Below the pieces are notes generated by a model. That model did not search any database and had not been told where the DNA came from. It saw only the letters and a program-made list of their open reading frames with translations. The translations under genes and the position numbers were made by a program. From Paenibacillus sp. JCM 18996 (GTDB lineage: Bacteria > Bacillota > Bacilli > Paenibacillales > NBRC-103111), in NCBI GenBank assembly GCA_001313085.1, contig BBFE01000044.1, positions 1 through 37,559 on the forward strand: a stretch of 37,559 bases of DNA. Direction: 5' to 3'. This document shows, piece by piece, positions 31,627-37,559 of the stretch. Positions within the stretch are counted from its first letter, which is position 1. The number at the start of each line of letters is the position of its first letter.

Positions 31627-32384
31627 ATGCTGCATCAATTTTCCCGGACGGAGCTTGCCATAGGCCCCGAAGGGCTGGAAGTCATGAAGAACAGCACTGT
31701 AGCGGTGCTCGGCATCGGCGGAGTAGGCTCCATTGCCGCTGAAGCTTTGGCGCGGACGGGAGTGGGCAGGATTTTGCTGATCGATAAGGATAACGTGGAT
31801 ATCACGAACATCAACAGGCAGATCCATGCACTGACGACAACCGTGGGACAGCCCAAGGCTGAGCTGATGCGGGACCGCATCAAGCTGATCAACCCGGAAT
31901 GCGACGCTGTCGCGATGAAGATGTTTTACACGGAAGAGACGTATGAGAAGCTTTTTTTGAACATGACCTGGATTATGTGGTGGACGCCTCGGATACGGTC
32001 TCTTACAAGATCCATCTGATCAAGCAGTGCCTGGAGCGCAAAATCAACATCATCTCAAGCATGGGAGCGGCGAACAAGATGGATCCTTCCAAGTTTCAGG
32101 TGGCGGACATATCCAAAACGACGATGGATCCAATCGCCCGGGTAATCCGGCAGAAGCTTCGCAAGGACGGTATCCGCAAGGGGGTAAAGGTGGTCTTCTC
32201 GACAGAGGAGCCCAAGAAGCCCCGACAGGATGTGACACAGAAGATAGTGCCGGAGAATGCGCCGGAAATCCGGAAAGCTCAGCAGCCCCCCGCATCCAAC
32301 GCGTTTGTGCCGCCAGTCGCCGGACTCATTATGGTCAGCGTCGTGGTCAGGGACCTTCTGGAGCAGGCGGGCGTGGAGTATTAA
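31627..32384 (+). CDS. tcdA: TcdA, tRNA threonylcarbamoyladenosine dehydratase (one frameshift)
   Basis: An E1-like ATP-dependent enzyme that cyclises t6A37 in tRNAs to ct6A. The corrected product is ~252 residues: nucleotide-binding loop VAVLGIGGVGSIAAEALART, the E1-type RILLIDKDNVDITNINRQ, then VVDASDTVSYK and the C-terminal ANKMDPSKFQVADISKT. The B. subtilis homologue is yrvM, in the same hisS-aspS-yrvM-yrvN order. ATG 31627 follows AAAGGAGG. The T run near 31952 (7 read, 5 expected; KLFEHDLDYVVDAS) is the only break. Confidence 0.93.
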
Positions 32385-32425
32385 TCCTGTTTTGCAGCCA
32401 GCTGGAAGGACGGGAAAAAGCGGAA

Positions 32426-32462
32426 AGAGCATAGATTCGCGGTGACGCGGTTCTATGCTCTT
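32426..32462 (+). terminator. Long perfect hairpin after tcdA
   Basis: AGAGCATAGA..CGCG and CGCG..TCTATGCTCT pair fully except a T-T interior mismatch, loop GTGA. There is only a short T stretch (TTGTGTTGT), so termination strength is uncertain. Confidence 0.6.
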
Positions 32463-32688
32463 GTGTTGTACAGGAAATTGTGATGTCTCCAATCCAGAGT
32501 CACCCTTGCGTCCACCGCGTTATATCGTGTATGATGCCGTTCAGTTTCCTTCGGATTCCCCTTCAGGTCTAGCGGATCCCCCAGCTTAATCTTGTGGATT
32601 TAGGCGGGTTGGAGGTGAATCGTTTTTTTCCAATATAATTGGGATCGTAATCATAAGGCTCGTCGGAAAGGTCAGTATGAAGCGGTCC
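32463..32688. other. Intergenic stretch before rarA
   Basis: About 225 bases between the tcdA hairpin and the rarA promoter. A minus-strand frame across it has no start site or family resemblance. I see no RNA or repeat that I can support. Confidence 0.5.
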
Positions 32689-32717
32689 ATGACAAGCCGG
32701 AAGCCGGAGGGTATAAT
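32689..32717 (+). promoter_or_regulatory. Probable promoter of rarA
   Basis: ATGACA (32689-32694), exactly 17 bases, TATAAT (32712-32717), about 70 bases before the rarA start. Confidence 0.6.
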
Positions 32718-32777
32718 GGAAACATCGCAGCAAGCTTGCATTACCCATGTTACCCATCATGTTAAGAAAAAAAGGTA

Positions 32778-33132
32778 GTGAACCGCATGGACTTGTTTTC
32801 ATACGCAGCCTCACATACGAATAAACACCAGCTGCTGGCGGACCGGATGCGGCCCGCCAGTCTGGAGGAATATATCGGCCAGGAGCAGATCGTCGGCCCG
32901 GGCAAGCTGCTTCGCCGGGCAATTGAAGCAGACCAGGTCAGTTCAATCGTGCTCTACGGCCCGCCTGGCACGGGGAAAACCACTCTGGCGAATATCATCT
33001 CTAATCGCACGCAGGGGGAATTCGTCAAGCTGAATGCCGTTGACGCTACCGTAAAGGACGTCCGGGATGTCATTGAGCAGGCGAAAGCGAACAAAGACCT
33101 GTACGGGCGTAAAACGATCCTGTTCCTTGATG
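32778..33132 (+). pseudogene. rarA: rarA (mgsA/yrvN), 5' part only, interrupted by a transposon
   Basis: RarA is a clamp-loader-like AAA+ ATPase acting at stalled replication forks. The first ~118 codons are intact: MDLFSYAAS, LADRMRPASLEEYIGQEQI, Walker A LYGPPGTGKTTLANII, and TILFLD of Walker B. The next codons should give EIHRFNKAQQD; instead the sequence turns AT-rich after GATG at 33129-33132 and the frame runs 12 foreign codons to a stop at 33168-33170. Without the Walker B Glu and everything after it the product (130 residues) cannot be an active ATPase. The start is GTG 32778 or ATG 32787. It follows tcdA as yrvN follows yrvM in Bacillus. The 3' part should lie beyond the right end of the transposon, outside this window. 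Confidence 0.92.
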
Positions 33133-33163
33133 TTCTGTTAACTAAACGTAAATCATTAAAAGT

Positions 33164-33240
33164 ATCGTGAACAAACCTGAAAATCCAAATCATATATGTA
33201 TGTATCAATCGTGGACGTGTCTATGCACAATGTTCACGAT
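33164..33240. repeat. Inverted and direct repeats near the transposon left end (recombinase-site candidates)
   Basis: ATCGTGAACA (33164-33173) and TGTTCACGAT (33231-33240) are a perfect 10-bp inverted pair. A third copy ATCGTGGAC (33208-33216, one mismatch) lies in direct orientation to the first and faces the last. They begin 32 bases inside the rarA border, as expected for arm-type or core-flanking binding sites of tyrosine recombinases. The right arm is followed by eight T, so a terminator protecting rarA-derived transcription is an alternative. Confidence 0.6.
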
Positions 33241-33263
33241 TATTTTTTTTATTCTTCTTTACG

Positions 33264-33290
33264 GATGATTAATAAAAAATGTTAATCATC
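33264..33290. repeat. Perfect 9-bp inverted repeat in the transposon left end
   Basis: GATGATTAA (33264-33272) and TTAATCATC (33282-33290) with a 9-base AT-rich loop. It lies between the end repeats and the GC-rich hairpin cluster. Confidence 0.6.
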
Positions 33291-33317
33291 TTATGGAATA
33301 AGGGATTGGATACTATC

Positions 33318-33420
33318 AATAGGTGGAGGGTGCAGACCCCCGGTAGGAGCTAACGGAAAGTACCTCTATGATAAAACGTAGAAGTAAAGCCTGACAAAAG
33401 GAAAGATTCCCCTTTATAAA
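33318..33420 (+). ncRNA. Candidate structured RNA in the transposon left end
   Basis: A GC-rich island of ~100 bases stands in otherwise AT-rich non-coding DNA. It can form successive small stems: GGGT-GCAG-ACCC (33328-33339), GGTA..TACC (33342-33364), and CTATG-ATAAAA-CGTAG (33366-33381), then AAAGG..CCTTT (33398-33415) without a T tract. No protein frame covers it. It matches no riboswitch class I can recall. Strand is assumed from the direction of tnpA; it may be a regulatory RNA, a leader, or just protein-binding DNA. Confidence 0.35.
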
Positions 33421-33547
33421 ATAATAAAATATATCCCCTTCCCAACTGCATAAATATTCACACCTTATACAGAAAGTCCCCCCAACAAATCACTATATTC
33501 CAAATGCAGGATATATAACTGGATAACCTTCCATTACTGAGGAAACT

Positions 33548-33745
33548 ATGCGTCATACATTTTCATCCATCCCCTTTAGTATCAAGACCTCTGAATTTCC
33601 ATCGAATTATTCACATTTATTCAATCAATATAAAATTATTTATTTGCGAATCAATGATTTGAACCCTGAGATATACTCAACTTACTCCAAAAAAAACAGA
33701 AATAAAAAAATATTATGTCGAAAACGAATAATAGCTGTTGGATGA
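33548..33745 (+). CDS. Small basic ORF in the transposon left end, doubtful
   Basis: 65 codons starting MRHTFSSIPF with GAGGAA four to nine bases upstream and a Lys/Arg-rich end. It includes two A runs of 7-8 that may be over-read, so the last third is unreliable. No family is recognised; it could be chance coding in AT-rich DNA. Confidence 0.25.
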   Translation: MRHTFSSIPFSIKTSEFPSNYSHLFNQYKIIYLRINDLNPEIYSTYSKKNRNKKILCRKRIIAVG

Positions 33746-33787
33746 AGGGGGTTATTGGTCGAAAAAAAATTAAAATAATCTGGAATC

Positions 33788-33820
33788 TTGAAGCATTTTT
33801 AGAAAAAAAGTTGTTATAAT
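33788..33820 (+). promoter_or_regulatory. Probable promoter of tnpA
   Basis: TATAAT at 33815-33820 with TTGAAG at 33788-33793. The 21-base gap includes an A run of seven that is probably over-read, so the true spacing may be near 18-19. It lies 78 bases before the tnpA start. Confidence 0.45.
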
Positions 33821-33897
33821 ACCAAATGCGAAACTATATGAGCAATTGTTCAAAGTTGATAAGTAACCAATAGGGGAGTGACGACAATTGAGCTTAA

Positions 33898-35050
33898 GAG
33901 TTGAAGAATCTTATGTAAAGTCAAATGATTCAAGTGAGGGTTATATCCTACGTTATTACATTACAGAAGACAGCATCCCTCTCGCTGAAGTTAATCGGTT
34001 TTTTTGGATAATTGCAGCAGAAACAGTTATTTAACTGGCAAGACAACAGCAGAAGCGCTTTTAAATTATCTTCGGTTTCTTAAACATTTACGGATTCACT
34101 ATCGGGATGTCAGAGACAAAGCGATTCTTGAGCATTACGTTAAATACTTGCTTGGCTATAGTGGGGAAACAGTTGTTGAAATGGAAGGAGCCAAAGCAAT
34201 AACCACAGTAAAAAAGATATTTGAGTGCTGTCAGCAAGTTTTATCGTTGGTTAGAAGATGAGGGGTTGTTGATAAGAATCCTGTCCCATACAGTGTCAAA
34301 AAAAAGTAATGACAAGCGGCAACAATATGTCGATGGAAAATTCCTTTATGGTCAGATTTGGGATTTCAATTTGGACTCTAATGAATTAACACGTGGGCTT
34401 AGATACAAGAAAAAAACAAGAACATATCAAACATTATTCATCGGAGGAGATACAACGTTTTCAGGATAATTTTCAATCGGCAAGGGACCGAGTAGTTTTT
34501 TTCGTTTGCAAGTAGAAATGGGGCTACGAATTGGTGAAGTGCTTGGAATCCGTATTAATGATTACGACTCTAAAAATAAACAGATGTCCATAGAAAGAAA
34601 TCAGAATAGAGAGAACAAGGCATTGGTAAAAAACAAAGCCTAGAAAGTTGCCCATCACTGATAGTATGGCGAAAGAAATTGATTTTTTTATATCCGTGGA
34701 GAGCGTTCAAGAATTGATAAGTATGAATCAGAGTTTTTTTGTTTCTGAATCATAGAGCGCCCCATATTGGTAAGCCGCTTACACCAAGGAATTATCTCAA
34801 AATCTTGAAGGAAGTTGGCGAAAGAACTGGGTTAGACCCGAAGAAGATTCGAACACACAGCGGCAGAAGCACTGTGGCTCAAAAGTTACTTGAATTACTT
34901 CATCAAGGGAAAATATCACAGCAATCAATCTTAGACTTTATGGGTTGGAAACGTATTGACACTATTGAACACTACCGTAAGCAGTTCAATTCACAGGATT
35001 TAAAAAAGAACTTTGGATCTATTATCGGACAAGCCAATAGAAGGGAATGA
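33898..35050 (+). CDS. tnpA: TnpA, tyrosine recombinase of the Tn554 type (frameshifted)
   Basis: The first recombinase, ~380 residues after correction. A SAM-like N-terminal DNA-binding domain (TTAEALLNYLRFLKHLRIHY, VKRYLSAVSKFYRWLEDEG) precedes a catalytic domain with the box I Arg in LQVEMGLRIGEVLG, His-x-x-Arg in THSGRSTVAQKL, Trp in FMGWKRIDTI (usual position of the second His/Trp) and the nucleophile Tyr in EHYRKQF. All residues for activity are present. TTG 33898 has GGGGAG upstream and gives MSLRVEESYVKSN. T runs 33999-34005 and 34495-34501, A runs near 34210 and 34300, a lost G near 34261, A run near 34411, and an indel near 34640 split it. Its TGA overlaps the tnpB ATG. Confidence 0.85.
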
Positions 35051-37393
35051 AAAAATTACCAACTTATGAAAATGTAAATGACTTTCAACATATCCGAGAA
35101 ATGCTAGACGCTTTACAAAAAAAAAAGTAGAGGATGAGGGGTATGAATCATACAGTAAAACTGATTAAAGGACGACCAGGTGCTCTCATTACTATGAGGT
35201 AAATGGAAAGCAAGTCGAAGTTTATTGGAATTCGAGAACGATTGAAGAATTGGTCCAGTTAGTGACATCGTTACATCAGGTGTTAACGGATTTCGATATT
35301 CCCTCTTTTAGAAATTTAAATGAGAAGTATCAAGATGCAACGATATTTGGATTATCTTGCTTTGCATTCACCATAGAATTTGAGGCGTTTATAAAAGCGG
35401 TTGGTGAGGTGCTATTTGAACAAGGCATTTCGATATCCAATAGGTCCGTTTATAACTTCTTGCGTTCAGGAGATGCAAATGAAAATAGAACATACGCCCA
35501 TTCTAAGTCACAGCAGATGTTTTCTCAGGCTGTTGAGACTTATTTAACTGAACTTCGGGAAAGGTTAAAGATAGCCATTTTCAATAAAGACAAATTCTCC
35601 GTATGGAAGCTATGCAAGGGTCTTTATATGAGAACGACGGAGAAAGAATTGTGTGAGTTTTGTTTAACAAATTGTGGAGAAGATTTTAGTGACTATGTAC
35701 GGTTATGTGCGGAGGATTTTCTTAAAAAAGCAGAAGCCAATAGGATGGTTGAGCCTTTATAATTATTCATTTTATGGCGAGATGGAGACGAATGTTCTTG
35801 CTAATCGTGCAACGGATCTCTTGGAAAAAATATGATGGGAATGTCTTCAAACAAATAGCGAAAGAGATTCATTACGCACAGATGGAGGATTCAAAAAAAA
35901 TGGAGATATAGGTTCGAGGATGATATTTGGATTCTATATCGGACGCATTTAGAAACAATTCACAGGAAAGAACTGGATTTCGCAGAATTACCAGATGCGA
36001 TTAAATATGAAGTGAAATTATACGTTGAATCCCTGATCCAGAGAAATGAAATGCATAGGAAGATCAGTATTCGGTTAAATGACATTCGCAGAGGAATTCG
36101 ATGTCTTATGGAAACCTACAAAGATGATATCGAGTCCGTTTTGGACATTGACTACTTCCAAGTTCAGCATATGTTTGATGATTTATTGCATATGGAAGAT
36201 GAAGATGGAAAACCTTTTTTACCAGCTTTCTACGATACGAGGAACGATTACTGAAATGAAGTTGCTGTTTGATTGGTTATTGAGAAAGTTCAAGAAAGAA
36301 AATGACATAATAAATCCATTTCGTAAATTCAAGGTTTATAACGCTGAAGCATATGTGACCAAAACTAAGTATATTCCTGAAGTCGTGGTTGAAGGGCTAC
36401 AAAGTAATTTAATGGAACTTCCCGAACCTGTAAAAAAATGCTTGGATGATTATGATGCATACGGGTATGCGTATTTCAGATTGTTTGGCATTAGAAGAGG
36501 GTTGTTTGTTTTATGATAAAGCTGATCAGATGATGAAGTTAAAGTATATCCCAATCAAAATTCGTAAGTATAGAGAACGTTTGGGTCTTCCAGAGTATCA
36601 TACGATTCCTGCCAAACCAATCCTGATTCAGTATGTGTTGAACCAAATACAACTTACTTCTGCATTACGGAGAGATACGAATTTCAAATACATTTTATAA
36701 CCAGAAACTTACACAATCAAAGAATTACTTTACAGAGCAAAGAATGGATGGCAGAACAAATAAACAATCTGATAAAGAAATATGACATTCGTGATGATTT
36801 TGGCAATCTCCATCACTATACTCACCATCAGTGTAGAAAGACCGTAACAACAGAACTTATTTCCAATGGTGCAACATTGGAACAAGTGGCGGACCTTATC
36901 AATCATTTAAATTTACGCACAACATTTAGAGATTATAGCGATGTTCAAAATGAAAAGCTTGCGCCGCTGGAATCCAAGTTTTATGAAATCGCAATTGAAC
37001 GAGTATTTGATAAAGAAACCATCAAATTTTTTTTCAGATGAAGAAAAGCAAGCACTTATTACAGAGATTAAGCTTGGTAGTCGAGAAACACCTGAAGGAC
37101 ACGGCGTTTGCTTGAAGCACGTTAGCTTTGGAGCTTGTGCGAAAATGCAGTGTTTAGGATGCCGGTTCCTTACAACAGGACCACAATATTTAAAACGGTT
37201 GAGGAAAGTTGAGAGTGAGCAGAGAGCTTACATTCAAGAAATTGAGGATTATTATCAGCAACAAAACATCGAAGATTTTAATGAATATCGGGAATATCAA
37301 ATGCAAATTGACAGGCTTGAAGTGATTGTCCAAACAATTGAGGAAACGATTCAAACTTGCATTGAAGCTGGAATTGACTACGAGGGGGCATAA
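35047..37393 (+). CDS. tnpB: TnpB, large tyrosine recombinase of the Tn554 type (frameshifted)
   Basis: The second recombinase, ~775 residues after correction, larger than the 630 or so of Tn554 TnpB as I recall it. It starts MKKLPTYENVNDFQHIREML at ATG 35047 overlapping the tnpA stop. A long N-terminal part (EELVQLVTSLHQVL, FFxx..TYLTELRERLKIAI) precedes the catalytic domain: box I Arg in IMMHTGMRISDCLAL, His-x-x-Arg in THHQCRKTVTTEL, and Tyr in TTFRDYSDVQ. A Cys-rich tail (GVCLKHVSFGACAKMQCLGCRFL) and a coiled segment (RLRKVESEQRAYIQEIEDYY) follow, both usual in TnpB. The A run at 35117-35126 reads ten where eight fit; other breaks lie near 35195, 35765, 35825, 35893, 36226, 36428, 36698 and 37026. 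With TnpA it should catalyse element excision and insertion. Confidence 0.82.
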
Positions 37394-37396
37394 CAA

Positions 37397-37559
37397 ATGA
37401 GTATTCAATTAAATCATACTGAAACTAATCTGGATTATATCGAAAAGGTCAAAGAAAAGCTAAAGAAAAAAAGGTATCTCAGTACGGCGATTTCAGATTT
37501 GAAGATGACCAGTGGTATTGTTCTAAAAAAGCATAAAGATACTCGTTATAAACACGCCT
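37397..37559 (+). CDS. Third transposon gene, start only (TnpC or a third recombinase)
   Basis: ATG 37397 begins three bases after the tnpB stop and the gene runs off the window. As read it gives MSIQLNHTETNLDYIEKVKEKLKKK. If the A runs at 37465-37471 and 37525-37530 are corrected to five each, it continues VSQYGDFRFEDDQWYCSKKH, with a W-Y-C motif and acidic FEDDQW I associate loosely with N-termini of large integrases in multi-recombinase elements. Tn554 has a short accessory TnpC here, so both a ~125-residue TnpC and a longer third recombinase remain possible. Confidence 0.6.
   Translation, partial: MSIQLNHTETNLDYIEKVKEKLKKKRYLSTAISDLKMTSGIVLKKHKDTRYKHA

Larger units (their letters stand above)
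33129..37559 (+). mobile_element. Left part of a Tn554-like, multi-tyrosine-recombinase transposon inserted in rarA (right end outside window)
   Basis: The host sequence stops at the rarA Walker B codons and DNA with clearly lower GC takes over to the window edge. It contains a ~765-base non-coding left end, then tnpA, tnpB (ATGA overlap), and a third gene, all reading inward. This arrangement, two recombinases of ~380 and ~780 residues plus a third ORF at the left end, is that of Tn554 and relatives, which insert site-specifically without target duplication. The GATG at the border continues GATGTT; I recall the Tn554 core in radC as GATGTA, so a related core is likely. Cargo genes and the right end are not visible. 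Confidence 0.85.

Noticed and set aside
32569..32922. A 117-codon minus-strand frame across the rarA promoter and start
   Set aside because: It is antisense to rarA, covers its promoter and lacks a ribosome-binding site. Its composition is atypical.
33318..33420. Cyclic-di-GMP riboswitch suggested by a CGGTAGG stretch
   Set aside because: The other conserved segments of that riboswitch class are missing and the stems do not match its fold.
33240..33480. Group II intron or CRISPR-like array in the AT-rich region after rarA
   Set aside because: There is no intron domain V-like hairpin, no reverse transcriptase, and no regularly spaced repeat series; the recombinase genes explain the insertion.

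Overview
The window looks like the chromosome of an endospore-forming Firmicute close to Paenibacillus (Paenibacillaceae). The grounds are sporulation genes (bofC, a spoIID-type gene, spoVB), a GC-rich coding style, strong Shine-Dalgarno sites, and a gene order that follows the Bacillus/Paenibacillus backbone bofC-ruvABC-queA-tgt-yajC-yrzE-yrbG-spoVB-comN-secDF ... recJ-apt-relA-dtd ... hisS-aspS-tcdA-rarA. Genus is an inference; there is no rRNA in the window.

Layout. 1-8.4 kb: tail of a possible spore-coat gene, bofC, then a tight forward run of Holliday-junction genes (ruvC, ruvA, ruvB), a SpoIID/LytB protein, the queuosine pair queA-tgt, and yajC. 8.4-12.6 kb: membrane genes on both strands (PAP2-type phosphatase, TIGR04086/YrzE protein, DUF421/YrbG protein, SpoVB flippase) and comN. 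12.7-15 kb: secD-secF behind a clear sigma-A promoter. 15-18.9 kb: cation diffusion facilitator, recJ, apt. 19-20.3 kb: uracil permease uraA on the minus strand, divided from relA by a large imperfect hairpin. 20.6-27.1 kb: relA, dtd, a small ORF, hemZ and a membrane-anchored FAD oxidoreductase. 27.4-27.8 kb: doxX on the minus strand with a palindromic operator candidate. 28.1-32.4 kb: T-box leader, hisS, aspS, tcdA. 32.7-33.13 kb: rarA, cut off inside its Walker B motif.

33.13 kb to the right edge: AT-rich DNA that begins exactly where rarA is interrupted. It carries a complex non-coding left end (inverted and direct repeats, a GC-rich hairpin cluster), then tnpA and tnpB, two tyrosine recombinases joined by an ATGA overlap, and the start of a third gene. 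This is the left part of a Tn554-like, multi-recombinase site-specific transposon that has used rarA as its target. Its right end and cargo lie outside the window.

Nearly every gene is broken by small indels. A/T runs of 6-8 (once 10) bases read 1-3 bases too long against the protein family, and short G/C runs read one base too short. The effect hits essential genes (secD, hisS, aspS, ruvB) and the transposon alike, so I read it as sequencing or assembly error, not pseudogenes. CDS coordinates below span each gene as one locus from inferred start to inferred stop across these frameshifts; protein descriptions refer to the frame-corrected product.
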